64,000 nucleotides of DNA from Termitomyces sp. T153 (Eukaryota > Basidiomycota > Agaricomycetes > Agaricales > Lyophyllaceae), in the NCBI GenBank assembly GCA_018296165.2, contig JACKQL020000041.1, positions 310,001-374,000 on the forward strand, given 5' to 3'. Shown here piece by piece: positions 1-11,228 of this stretch. Under the pieces are notes generated by a model. It searched no databases. It worked only from the letters and a program-made list of their open reading frames with translations, and had not been told where the DNA came from. Position 1 is the stretch's first letter. The number at the start of each line of letters is the position of its first letter. Made by a program: the position numbers and the translations under genes.

Positions 1-448
1 GTTGCTGCCAGCAATGGCATCTGCCAAAGTGTCCCTGATACATACTGGATGTCAGTATGATAACCAAGTATTTGTATGCAATGCATACCTAATGTCAATA
101 TCTGAGGTGTAGATGCTGTTCAGGTATGTTTGTAAGCAAGACAAGAAAAATGATAAGTAAGAAGTCACATGGCTTTTCATATATCCATTTTTGAAAGGAG
201 GTATTATTGTTGCCAGGTAATGTTGCTAGCAATTGTCACTAAAGAAAGTCTCAGCCTTATCATTCTAGATACAAAGGCTAGACTCCACATGATGCAGCTT
301 GTGAGCCAGAAGTCTTGTGGTTGCTAAAATCCCATGCAAAGGCTACATCATTCTAGACCTTGGGGCTACACCTCATGTAACTTGTGTGTGGTTATGTGGA
401 ATCTAGTCAGGTGCTGTCCAATCAGAATACCTTGTCTAAGACTTTCCT
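1..448. other. Unassigned CpG-poor repeat-like DNA
   Basis: No open frame of note and no recognisable domain. CpG is almost absent, as in the old transposon relics that follow, so this is probably decayed repeat DNA. Part of it may be the eroded body of the LTR whose 3' end is seen at 449-611, but I could not follow the match further left. Confidence 0.4.
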
Positions 449-611
449 GGACTACCCTGAACTTGCTTGGACCCTTCCCCTTAGCTTACCCTCACAAGTA
501 TCTAGAGTCTGGACCTTCTCAGAACACTAGGTTATAAGTGCAGGACATCACATCTGCCTAGTAAGGACTTGCCCAGTTAAGCTGAGCATCCATAGTCAGC
601 AGAACCTGACA
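449..611 (+). repeat. Relic 3' end of an E-family LTR
   Basis: Resembles the last ~165 bp of the solo LTR ending at 27336: both share a stretch beginning with a GACTACC motif and TTGCTTGGA, then GTGCAGG, ATCACATCTGCC, CTAGTAAGGA and the terminal AGCAGAACCTGACA. CpG has decayed to TpG/CpA relative to the young copies ending at 43726 and 48817. The 5' part is not recognisable and no target-site duplication could be assigned. Confidence 0.65.
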
Positions 612-1690
612 CTTGTGTAGAATCTTATTTTAGGCCCAGTATTGCCCATAGCAATACAAACTTAGCAAACCTTCTGTAAATAGGTTGGCAATATTGTCCT
701 TAGTATTTCTATATTATATTTAATCTTGTTGGAAGCCACATGTTCCTGTAAGAAGTGAGACTTGATATTGACATGCTTTACTCACAAGTAAGAAAGGGGG
801 TCCTCTGACAAGTTAATCACTGAGTGATGATCACATAGTCTTGGAGTCATTTTATCAGGGGCTTGTCCCAATAATGCACTCATTACTATCCTTAACCAAA
901 TGCATTCCTGCACTGCTTTAAATGCAGCCATATACTCTGCTGGGCATGACAATTGCAGCTACTTCCCTTGTGCTTCAGAATATAGAGCCTAGCCCTGAAT
1001 ACCATGCATGACTTCCTATGCTCTGTTGAGTGTTAGAACAGTTTGCCCAGTCTCAATTGAATCCAACCAAGTCCAGTGGGGCATTTCCTCCCAAGCATAA
1101 GTGCAAATTCCTTATTACTTTTAGATATTAGAATACTGGTGTTGCTGCATGCTGGTGTGTCCTTATACCACAGTCCGAGAACTGAGAGAGCTGCTGGACT
1201 GCATATTGCATGTTGCACCTTGTCAAAATAGTCAACCATAGTAGGCTTCCAACCAGATTTTGATAAGAGGTACATGCTATATTTTTGAGTTCCTTGTTGC
1301 TAGGTTTTGTTCTATCCACATGCTGCAGTTTTCATTCCAGCTCCATTGGTACTAAAAAGATGATGCATACAATTTGCCTTACTGCAATAACAAATAGTTA
1401 ATAAGTATGGATTGTGAGAGATACACACACTTCTTTGAATGATCCCATTTCACTGCCACTCTAACAATGTAGTGCAGTGTAACCAGATCTGAAACTGTCC
1501 AAACTCTCTTCAATTGCTCCTTAAAGTTGTCATTTTCCTTTTTGGTGCTTGCAACAGATAAAAAATTGTCCACAAGTACTCCCACAACTACTATTCCCTG
1601 GTCAGTCTCTCAATATTATAGAAAAGCCTCACATTTGAGTCAATTGAAACCAGTTTTTTCATTATGTTGTCCATCATTTTGTTCCAAATC
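612..1690 (-). pseudogene. Ty1/Copia pol relic (RT end and RNase H)
   Basis: Reading the minus strand from 1690 down gives the C-terminal part of a Copia polyprotein. The sequence GVLVDNFLSVAS (about 1585-1540) matches the palm region just after the YVDD box, with DN in place of DD. A CPAEYMAAFKAVQECIWL stretch (about 960-900) matches the Copia RNase H motif EAEYMAL...A..E..WL, and VKHVNIKSHFLQEHV (about 800-760) matches the conserved KHIDI..HF..E. end. Many in-frame stops and frameshifts make it non-functional. It is cut at 1691 by the LTR of element A. Confidence 0.7.
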
Positions 1691-2131
1691 TGTAAGGGTA
1701 ACCTCTGGAGGCTGTGGCTCAATCACACAACTGGCAAAGGGAAATCCAAAGTCTATTCAGTACTGTACAGTGTCTACTGGGATAACTACTCACCTGGCAA
1801 AGGGAAATCCAAAGAGAACAAGTCTGGGGATTCCCTAGGCCAGGTGTGATGCTTCAGAGGCTTCAGAAGCATGAGAAACAACTGTACAGTATGACAGAGA
1901 AAAAAGACAAAAGTAATGTGTCAGCAATTGGTCAGCATTTACATAAGCTGGTGGCAGTGTCAAAGGGGCCACACTTGTCTAAATTATTGACAGAGAACTG
2001 GTGCAGCCTGAAGGCTGAAACTAGGACCAATAGATAGAGAAAAGGAAGGAGAATGAAGGAAAACTATAGAGAGGGAAATCTGACAAGAACTGGAGAAGGA
2101 GAAGGGGGACCAAGTGGGATGTTCCCTGACA
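1691..2131 (-). repeat. LTR of element A (441 bp, 3' LTR of a minus-strand element)
   Basis: On the minus strand it starts TGTCAGGGAACATCCC and ends ACCCTTACA. It matches the 22899-23339 LTR over its whole length, and both are exactly 441 bp. It contains a direct repeat of a TGGATTTCCCTTTGCCAG-like unit and the motif AGACTTGTTCT (plus-strand complement at 1815-1825), which is complementary to the family's primer-binding site. The second LTR of this element is missing. Confidence 0.85.
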
Positions 2132-2146
2132 TCACCCCCCCTCTAG
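2132..2146 (-). other. Polypurine tract of element A
   Basis: On the minus strand CTAGAGGGGGGTGA lies immediately upstream of the LTR start TGTCAGG, as expected for the plus-strand DNA primer of an LTR retrotransposon. Confidence 0.75.
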
Positions 2147-2244
2147 CATGTGGCATCTTGATGCACTGGGTAGAAGAAGTCATGAATTGCCTGGTCAGCT
2201 GTTGAAATAGGATAGATGCCTCAAATGGCTTTTGGGGCATTGGG

Positions 2245-3520
2245 ATGCCTATGGTAGAAGTCCTGGACCAGGCCTAATGCATGAACATTAGCCTGTGGTT
2301 CCCAAGAGATGTTCTCAATGCCATATTCCTTTCATTTCGCCTTGAACTCCAACTTCCATCAGAATATCCTGCTATCCAAGATTTCCTCCACCTCATACTC
2401 CTCCTCATTGTTGACTAGGACTGGTGGTGAGGATGGCTTAGGGTGATGGCCTGGGACTAGATTCTCTAGAGCTGGAAATAACTTCACCACATTGAAGACT
2501 GGGTGCAGTTGATGTAGGCCTGCTGGGAGTTTAAGTGGGTATGCCAAAGGCCCTACCTTCTTCTCCACTATGAAGGGGCCAAGATAATGATGTGACAGCT
2601 TCTGGGATGGCCTTGTCATCTTAATGTCTGCTTCACCAAGGCAGCTTTTGTCTCCTCCTGTGCCCTCCTCATCTGATCCACAAACTTGTTGACAGAGTTG
2701 TTTCCTGAGGGGCATGCCCAAGGTTCAAATCTCATGGGAGGATGCCTGCCAGTGTCCAAGAAGAATGGAGTCATCTGCATGGAAGAGTGGATGTGGTTGT
2801 TGTATTGGAATTCCACATTTGGCAGCAGCTCATCCCAGTCATCCTGCCTCTCATTATAAAACAGGGGGAGATACTGTTCCAGTTCCTGGTTAACATGTTC
2901 TGTCTGCCCATCTGACTGAGGATGATAGGCTGTGGTGGTATGGAGCTTCACTCCTAGCAGGCAATACAGTTCCTGAGTGAATTCTGCCACAAACTGGGGG
3001 CCCCAGTCAGAGACATACCCATCTGACAGACCATGGAGTTTCCAGACATCCTTCCAATACAGGCTGGCCCCTCCCAAGGCAGAGCATGTGATGTGGGTAG
3101 GTATGAAGTGAGCCCATTTGCCATAGAGGTCCACCACTACCATCACAGCATCATACCCATGAGCATCTGGGAGTTCCACAATGAAATCCACTGATGAGAC
3201 ACTCCAGCAAGCAGCTGGAATAGAGAGTGGGTGGAGCTGGCCCATGGGTGCTTGGCAGCAAGACTTGGTGTGGAGACAGAGGTCAAAGGTGCTAGTGTAG
3301 GTGCCTACATATCAGGAGATCTGTGGCCACCAATAGTTCTGGGATACCAGCTCTAGCATTTTCCACCTTCCAGGATGTCTGGCTATCCAAGAGTTGTGAT
3401 GTTGTTCTACAATGCACCAGTGAAGTTCTGGAATGTTAGGCACATAAATGCATCCTCTAAAGGTCAAAAGCCCATCCTGAAGACCCAACTCATCTGCATG
3501 CACTGATTTGACTCCACTTG
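2245..3520 (-). pseudogene. Element A integrase and chromodomain
   Basis: From 3503 downward a zinc-binding head (RGCIYVPN...HW..VEQHHNSWIARHPGRWK) leads into an integrase core: VDFIVELPDAHGYDAVMVVVD (first Asp), SDWGPQFVAEF (second Asp; the usual R of DRGPQF is W, a CGG-to-TGG change), and HPQSDGQTEHVNQELEQYL (Glu). A GPF..EKKVGPLAY.L.LP module follows, then HPVFNVVKL and a chromodomain (YEVEEILDSR at about 2410, WKEYG...SWEPQANV, ending near 2245). Chromodomain-bearing integrases target chromatin marks. Stops interrupt the frame, so it is inactive. Confidence 0.85.
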
Positions 3521-3699
3521 CCTGTTGAGCTCATAGGGCCTGTGCAGCCTGGGCAACTGTATCCTTCTGTGCACCCTCCCAGTTTCCTCTTCAGATGTCT
3601 CTAAGGATGTTTGCCTTGTCCCCTTGAACCACAATTCCTTATAGTGCCCAGATGGCAAAGAGCTCAGGCTTGAGAAGGACAATGTTGTTGTTATCTCCT

Positions 3700-5820
3700 G
3701 CTTCTGTGCCATGGTCAGCATGCCTGGACAATATGTCCAATTTGCTCATGCTCTGTTCAGCTTTGTGATGCAGTGAGAAGTCAAATTTAGCCAGATACAG
3801 AGACCACTGAGCCTGACATCAATTGATTTTCTTACCAGAACAGAAGTACTCCAGGTTCTTGTGGTCTGTCCAGACTTGAAACTCATGCCATGCACCTTCA
3901 AGAAAATGCTGCCATTCTTCAAAGGACTGAATAATTGCTGGCATCTCCTTGTCATGGATCTCATAGTTCTGTTCCACTGCATTAAGACTTTTGGAGTAGA
4001 AAGTTATGGGATGCCATTTGGCATCCTCCTTTGACTGTTGGGAGAGGACTGCCCCTGTAGCAAAGTCTGAGCTATCTGCTTCCACATGGAATGGAGAGTC
4101 ATTGTCAGGGAACAGGAGGACAGGCTTTAAGGTCACAGCTTGCTTGAGGGCATCAAAGGCAGCTTGCTGTAAGGGCTCCCACCACTATGTTGTATCCTTA
4201 ACTGTGAGGTTGAAGAGGGGGCATGCATGGTGGGAGAAATCTTGTATGAACCTCCAATAGAAATTGACAAACCTAAGAAAGGCCTGTTGGCTCAGGCCAC
4301 TCTGCTACACCTGCCACTTTAATGGGGTCCATCTCCACTGTTCTATGTGAAATGATCAAACCCAGGTACTCCACATTGGTCTGCTCAAACTCACACTTCT
4401 CAGGCTTTAAATAGAGCTGGTGTTGGCAGAAGCATATCAAGACAATGCATGTGACCCAGCAATGTTCCTCCAGAGTTTTAGTGTAGATGAGGATATTGTC
4501 AAGATATATGCAGACAACACCCTCTGCAATCAGATCATGGAAAATGTCATTCATCATAGTCTGAAGGTGGCTGGGCTATTGGTGAGACCAAAGAACATCA
4601 CTAGAGGTTCAAAGAGTCCATGATTGGTTTGGAATGCTGCCTTCCACTCATCCCCTTCTTTGATGCATACATTGTTGTAGCCCTGATGGACATCCAACTT
4701 TGTGAAGTAGTGTGCACTGCAAAGGTTGTTGACAAGTTCTGAGATGAGTGGCAAAGGATAGGGATTCTTCACTGTCATTGCATTCAAGACACAGTAATTC
4801 TGAACTAGATGAAAAGACCCATCCTTCTTCTTAATAAAAAAGACTGGAGAGGCCATTGGAGACTTGGAGGGTCATTCATCCTGAGCTAAGATTCTCCTGC
4901 AGGAAAGCATCCTGCTCATCCTGCTCATGGGGCACAAGTAGATAGACCTTGCAACTGGAGGGCTTTGCATCAGGTATCAGCTCAATTGCATGATCCCACT
5001 GTTTGCACTCTGGAAGTGAATCAAAGGAGGCCTTGGAGAATACATCCTCAAAGCCATGGAGGTGATTGGGAACAGTGCTATGGAAAGCCTTGGGCTGTGA
5101 GTTTGCCACAAATGCCTCAGCCAGACATTGAGAAGTAGTCTGACTGGCTTGAATCTCTGCCACAGTAGAAGGGGGCAGAAGGTTGTAGCATAGATCCAAT
5201 CACTCACCTCTATAGTTTCATCTGGGAACTCTGCATCCAGAGTATAGGTCCATTCTCCTTCACCTCCCTCTTCTGGAGACTCACACCCAACACCTCAGAC
5301 ATCCTTGTAGAGGGCCTCTCTATGAGGGAATGCCAGAGGGGGGGGACTCAGGAGGTCAAGATCAGCATAAGGGAGATGCCCAGCATGACAGGCATGCACA
5401 GCAGCACACTTGCAAACCTTGGCTCTCTGCTCCTTACAAGCTTCTTCTGCACAGGTAATGCAGCAATGGGAGCAATGACTCATCTTTACCTCACCCTTAG
5501 TCCAGTCAATCTCTGGGTTGTGTTCATGTGGCCAGGTGAACCCCAAGATCATGTCTTGCTTTCCCAAACTAGTGACAGCAAAAGTGGCTTGCTCTGAGTG
5601 GTCTTGGTAGTGGAGAACCAGGTCCACCACAGAGCAAATAGAGCCAGATTCATTGAGTGTGCCATCAACATTGTACATGAGGATAGGATGGGAAAGGGGG
5701 TGAGTGGTGAGGTGGTGTCATTGCACATAGTCAGTGTCAAGGAAGAGGCCTGTTGCCCCACTATCAAGGAGGGTAACCACACTTTGGATCTGCTGGGTAT
5801 CTGTTATCTCAATTTCTACC
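3700..5820 (-). pseudogene. Element A protease, reverse transcriptase and RNase H
   Basis: Protease: TLLDSGATGLFLD near 5770-5730, then GKQDMILGFTWPHEHNPEIDW near 5540-5490, followed by a Cys-rich tail (about eight Cys between 5490 and 5390). Reverse transcriptase: [19 protein letters not shown] (4850-4790), [32 protein letters not shown], then YLDN at 4495-4506 where YLDD is expected, and FEQTNVEYLGLIISH. RNase H: VEADSSDFATGAVLSQ (about 4090-4040), KEMPAIIQSFEEW and WTDHKNLEYF. A stop separates the two halves of RT at about 4560 and the active-site change makes it dead. Confidence 0.85.
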
Positions 5821-6079
5821 TGTAGCTTTAGGGAGTTGGTAGAAGGGGTGGAAGCAACAATGTAGCAATGGGGTAGATGGTGTACTCATGTAGGAATCTA
5901 GAGGCATGGGCTAGGAGGTGTGTTTCCAGCAGAGACTTTAGCTAGAGGGGGAGTTTGTACATCTGAGGAGGGGCTTATTGTTTTGGGCATAGTATCAACA
6001 ATGACAACAGATATATTTGATTCTACAGACAGGGGGGTGAAACAATTAGCACTAGGCAATGGGGGCATACAGGTCATCC

Positions 6080-7239
6080 ATTGCCCTTTTAAAAATCTTC
6101 AGACTCTGTAGGAATCTCCTCCAACACATTGGCCACTTCATTGGACTGAATAGCTATAGGTGTGTCTGGAGAGGGGGTTCCTGTTGTGTCCCAGGCTATG
6201 AGGAGTTGGATGAGCAGCTCTTCCTGCTCTGACACTGACAGGTAGTGGACCTCTAGTCCTTGAAGACAGTAGTGGGCAAAGTGACCAGCCTTTCCAGAGC
6301 ATTGACACAGTAGGGGAGTAGATGACCACTGTCTGGAGGTGTCAACATCCATTGGGACTCCTTGGGGCAAGGGAACAACATGGGATGGAAGGGGAAAAGT
6401 TGCACCTGCTCATGGGGCTGCTAGAGCAGGCATGGAAGAGGGAGCTTGGGGGGTAAACCCACCATGAGAGAAAGGAAATGTTGAGGGTTGCATCTGCTGC
6501 AGCTCATGTTGCAGTTCCATCAACTGCCACTGCTCATGTTCCAGCCTGTACCAGGTATTGACCTGCTCATCATCTGGGTGCCCCTTCACCATACTGTCAA
6601 TGTGATCCATAAGAGAGGGGTGGAGTCCATTGCAGAAGGTTAGGCAAAGTTGCAGATCATCTGGATATCCCACCTGTTTGACTAAGGCATGAAAAGAGTC
6701 AATGTACTCATCAAGTGACTGCTTTCCTTCACTATACTGGGTTTGGTCTCAAAGGGAAAGAGCTGCAGTTTTGGTGCAAGGGGGAAGAACTCAGCTCTGA
6801 ACTCCTTCTCAAACTCCATCCAGCCCAAGAAACTCTCAACTCCTCCTAGGTGTTGGAAGATACACAGTGCATAGGTTGAGGTTTGGCTGGCCTTCATGTA
6901 GGAGAGAACCCAGGCCATTTTCAAGGAATCTGAGGTGAAGACTTCACTGCTCAGCTGGATATAGGTGATACAGGACTGGAGGAAGCGTTCTTCAGCCTTA
7001 CAATCTCCATTATAAACATCAGGGAGTGCAGGATGAGGGAGTTTGGAGCAGGGAGCTGAAAGGCCTAAGCCAGATGCAGATGCAAACTTTTCTGCAGCAG
7101 CTGGAGCCAAAAAGCCTGAGCTAGGTGCAGACACAAACCATTCTGCATCTGCTGGGAGCATAGGAGGTGTGGTAGGAGCAAGAGGGAGACATTCCAGAAG
7201 GGCTTCAAGGGAAAGGGATTCTGCTTCAGTAGTTTGATG
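6080..7239 (-). pseudogene. Element A gag (N-terminally truncated)
   Basis: Capsid-like protein: LPHPALPDVYNGD, FLQSCITYIQLSSEVF, MAWVLSYMKASQTSTYAL and W.EFEKEFRAEFFP match the A2 gag and the general Retrotrans_gag pattern. Near 6300-6260 lies a CCHC zinc knuckle, CQCSGKAGHFAHYC, in which the second Cys is replaced by Ser. The first ~45 residues found in A2 are missing because the sequence changes at about 7240. A frameshift near 6675 separates the capsid and C-terminal parts. Confidence 0.8.
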
Positions 7240-7454
7240 GAGTTGTAACAGAGCATCCATTACATGCATATATATATTTTACTTAGTGGTTAATTACACT
7301 GATAGCATCACATGCCACTATCCCTAAAAGTATTGTACCAGTACTTACATAAGGCAGTGCCTTACTTCATACTTTGTAGACAGAACTATTGACTGGTTTT
7401 CACTTACATTGGGTGAACTGTAAGCTGCATGACCCATAACAGAAATGTTACATT
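7240..7454 (+). repeat. Terminal-type repeat of element B, copy 1
   Basis: About 215 bp nearly identical to 30374-30589, differing mostly by C/T and G/A changes. The core reads [TG/CA]TTACATGCATATAT... to ...AACAGAAATGT[T/G]ACA, i.e. roughly TGTTACAT...ATGTGACA, an LTR-like inverted terminus. The shared stretch begins a few bases before it (GTAAYRGAGCATC). It sits just before gag of element B, and its partner just after the third ORF, so the pair may be short LTRs of B. Flanks are not matching duplications. Confidence 0.55.
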
Positions 7455-8026
7455 TTTTTAAGTCAGACAAGCAATAACTTGTTTGTGAGTTGAAAACTCA
7501 AACTTCTGTAAATGAAGTTCACTGCCACTAGATATGATCAGCATGTTAAAATTTTTGACATGCACCTTCCACAATGGGCACAGTGGTGACTATGGAAGGT
7601 CAGGTGCTCAGGCCTAGGTCTGAGACAGAGTTTGATGGAGCATTCAAGAGTGCTCCACATGAAACATCAGAACCTGCCATGTCACACCATGATGGGGGTA
7701 GGGAGAGTGCTGTGATGCTAGGAGGACTGCCTGCAGTCACTCCAGTATGACTACCTGCAGGTGGTCATGAGGGTGTTCCAGTGGAGGGCTCATGAGGGCC
7801 CTCTACTCAACTGTATCTGGCAGCAGAGCCAGGAGGTGCAGTGGCATTGGCAGACAAGGAGAAAACCCCTTTGTATGCACCCACAGCACTGAGGCTGGAA
7901 GGACTCCAATACTTTCCAATTGGCATGGGAAGTCTGGTCAATTCCTTGACAGTGGGAACATCACTGAGGAGTGGAGAAGACTCTCCATACAGGGCTTGTG
8001 GGTCTGTGAGATCATGAGCTGGGCCA
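7455..8026 (+). other. Leader of element B
   Basis: About 570 bp with no clear gene. Just after the repeat there is a run of perfect inverted repeats (ACAAG..CTTGT, TGAGTT..AACTCA, AACTTC..GAAGTT between 7470 and 7530). No primer-binding site matching the self-priming motif of the other families was found. Confidence 0.4.
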
Positions 8027-10290
8027 GTGCTGGGTATGCAGACAGCAGCCCCAGCTGCATTCATCAAAATGATACTAGAAGATGTCAGAGACACCTCTGA
8101 TACAGACAGTGAGGCTCACCCAGACAACATCCTTTGTCAAAGAGTGATGGCATTCTGGCAGAGTTATGTTGAGGTTCCTAAAACCTCAACTCAGCAATGT
8201 TTAGCTGCAAGAGTAGCTAAGCACATTGCAATTCAAAGATCATTGGGAGATAATATTATCCCAACTGATCCATTGCAATGTATGGACTTGTACATGCTGT
8301 TCTTGGCACAGGAGGTAATGGATTACCTCCAATGCAGGAAGCTGTGGGGGTTGCAGGCATTGTCTATGATGCTATCTCCATATATTGGGGGAGCATATGT
8401 GCCCTCTCTGTCCCCAGTCAATGAAGCATTGACTCTGTTGCAAGCACTGCAACAGCCTGGCAAAATGCCATGGGATTACATGGCTAGACAGGCTGTGGTG
8501 GACCATCAACAATGGGCCACATTGGGCACAATTGTAGCACCAGACTTAGTGTCTACTGATGCAGGGTCAGTGATTATGGTAGAGCAACCACTGGTGCAGC
8601 ATAGACCTGGTGGGTCTACATGGAGAGCACTGACATGGGAAGATTGAATTGCTCTACAGTGATTTCACAATGGGGACCTGGAGAACTTTGGCCAGTCCTA
8701 TGTGGATGATCAAGGGGTGGTGTTCCAAGAGAATACCACCTATGATGCATGACCCAAAGGGTACATTCCACTGGAACAAACCAAGCCTATCAAGGAGGAG
8801 AAGCATGACTTGCACTCCCCTCTCAGAGATGGACATGCTGGGACTGGTCAGAGCCCCACAGAATTCCAGAGAAACACAGGGCATGGAGCAAACGTTTTTG
8901 CAAACTGGTCTGGGGAAAAATTTGCAGGTAGAGGAGACCCAGGACAAGGATCATCAGAGAGTGATCCTGTGTTGTCCCCTCTGTCTATGCCACACTATAG
9001 ACCTCAGGGCCCAGGAGGAGGAGGTGGAGGCCCAGGAAGAGGACTACCTTTTCTTAGTTGTGGACTACTGCCACCCCTGGGAGGAGGTCCACCAGATTCA
9101 GGAGGACTAGATGAAGGCCCTCATAGTGAGGATGAAGGTGTAGGATGCAGAGCTGAAAGGAGGAGGACTACAGTCCCTCCAGAGAGACAGCTGCAGCAGT
9201 TTTCAATGCTGCCACAATATTGTGGACACTTTGCAGCTCCAGGAATGGAAGAAGCCCACAAATATCACTGCCAGACAATGCACAATTGTCTAAGAGCAGT
9301 GATGGAACAGTTGCTTGCAGTACAACTGGTTATACCAGAAGGACTCAAGCCCAGGTGGAGTGATCCATCAAAGACAATCACTCCCTATGCAGGGTCTGCC
9401 AGGTTCAGCAAACTTGAAGACTGGTTGATAAGCATTTGTGTATTCTATGCTGGAGCTCAGTATGGTGGGGATGGGTGTGACTGCAAGAAAGTCCTAATTT
9501 TAATTGACTTTTTAGCTACTGGTGCATTAAAGTGGTACCTACAATATGTCATACATGTCAATAGGGCACAATCCCATTGGAGGTTCAAGGATGTGATCCT
9601 CAGGCTGTATGACCAGTTTGTACAACCTTTGACAATGCAAGATGCATGCAACATGTTCTGTGACACAGTGTATGCAGTTGAAGAAGGGGTGCAAGGCTTC
9701 TATGATGCCTTGCTCAACCATGCTCAAAACATGGCCATGTTCTCCAATGAATTTATGATTCATGAGTGGTTCTTGGAGGGAATACCCTCTGATATGCTCA
9801 TGGCATTGATATGTGATGATGGACTGGCTCCCAAAGTAATTACTGTTGAGGAGTTTGTCTTGGAGGCCAAAGCCTATAAGAGCAGCATCAAGAAGAGTCA
9901 GTCAGGATAGCAGCTGTCATTGGCAGCAGTGCAGCACAGTCTCCAGTGATAGGGACTGTACTAGCCAAGCAGACAGAGGTGACCAGCAAGCATGGGCAGT
10001 CACAGCCATTGCAGTCATCAAAGAGACCAGCTGTACACATAGCCTCAAGACTATTGATATCCAGAGTTGGTGTGGGCTTGGGGCCCTCCTGATCTGGGGC
10101 TGTGGCACAGGCAGCAAGAAAGCATCTTGCTGCAGGAAAGAATGTTGTGGCCATAGCATCAGGCCAACCCAACAAGGATGCTGGGCAGTCTACAAACTGC
10201 TATAAGTGCAGGAAGGCTCAGCACTTTGCATGCAAATGCAGGGAGCCAGCTAAACCTGCTCCTGGGTATTTGTGTGGGCAGCTCATACAG
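8027..10290 (+). pseudogene. Element B gag (N-terminal ORF, capsid, zinc knuckle)
   Basis: A 206-codon open stretch (8027-8647) of unknown type precedes a 366-codon capsid-like stretch (8810-9910) in another frame. The capsid part has a basic Gly/Pro-rich region, then SARFSKLEDWLISICVFY, LIDFLATGALKWYLQYV and FYDALLNHAQNMAMF, the pattern of Retrotrans_gag proteins. A complete CCHC knuckle, CYKCRKAQHFACKC (C-x2-C-x4-H-x4-C), lies at about 10198-10239. Frameshifts separate the parts, so it is not translatable as one protein. Confidence 0.75.
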
Positions 10291-10559
10291 CTGCACTGTC
10301 AGATGCAGGGGAGGCTGACAATGAGCAGGAGGAGGAGCCTGCTGAGGCTGATGCAGATGAGGCATTTGAGTCTGATGGAATTCAGGAGCATGATGAGGAG
10401 CATGTTGAATTGGAAACATACAACAATGAGTACTATACTTGTGGTAGTGATTGTGAGGGACAATTTGCCCTCACAGAGGTCCCTTTTGGTGGACAAAGGG
10501 AGAAAGAATCTAGTAATGAGGTTTGTATGAGAAAAGTGCAGCTCATGGCATCCAAGGAC

Positions 10560-10988
10560 TCCATGGAATGCCCAGTGCTGCCAGCACAAGACAAAGAATG
10601 TCTCATCACTTGGGTGGAGGTTAATGGCCACAGAGTATGGACATTGTGGGATTCAGGGAGTACCACATCTGGAATTACTTCCTTGTTTGTGCATGTGGCT
10701 GGGATATGAGTGGCACCACTGGCCACCCCCATTACCCTGCAGCTGGGAATGATTGGAAGTTGTTCCATAGTAAACTATGGTGCCAGGGTCACCATGAAGG
10801 TCCCTAGTGAGATTTGTAATGTCTATGTGGATGTTGCAAATTTTGATCATTACAATATAATCATAGGGACACCATTTATGAGAACTCATAAGGTTCTCAT
10901 GGATTTTGCAAATGACCAGGTGGTCATTGATGGAAGGGCAACTCCAGCTCACAAATTGGAGCTGGAGGGTGCCAATGGCTGTGCATGA
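10560..10988 (+). pseudogene. Element B aspartic protease
   Basis: The motif WTLWDSGSTTSGI (about 10638-10676) holds the catalytic D-S/T-G triad of retropepsins, and HYNIIIGTPFMRTHKV (about 10847-10895) is the C-terminal I-I-G-T-P-F flap/core strand. A TGA at about 10707 splits it. It lies directly after the CCHC region and before RT, as in Gypsy polyproteins. Confidence 0.75.
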
Positions 10989-11228
10989 CACTTCTGCACA
11001 GTGGAGAAGTGGTGTGACAAGCAGCATTGACTCCTGAGTAGAATCAAATGGCCCACCATAGAGGAGGTAGTGGATGAGAATGAACTTTGGGTAACTGAAA
11101 GTTTACTCAATGGTCACTCATCTCTAATGGTATCTGAAGAAGAGTATCAGAGGAGTACTCTTCAAGAGGGGGGGGAAAGTATGCCAGAAGGTTTGAAGTG
11201 AACCTTTGAAGGCAAGGAAAAGGAAGAT

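Larger units (their letters stand above)
1691..7239 (-). mobile_element. Element A: decayed Ty3/Gypsy chromovirus, 5'-truncated
   Basis: In minus-strand order it holds gag, protease, RT, RNase H, integrase, chromodomain, polypurine tract and 3' LTR. It is truncated inside gag at about 7240, where the ~215-bp repeat bounding element B begins, so its 5' LTR and gag start are missing. CpG is nearly absent and many stops are TGA/TAG/TAA from CpG or C-to-T changes. A second copy of the same family (A2) lies at 22899-29256 in the opposite orientation. Confidence 0.85.

Noticed and set aside
1691..7239. Classical ascomycete RIP as the cause of decay
   Set aside because: The changes are CpG to TpG/CpA with CpA and TpG left in excess. 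RIP would convert CpA to TpA and enrich TpA, which is not the pattern here.
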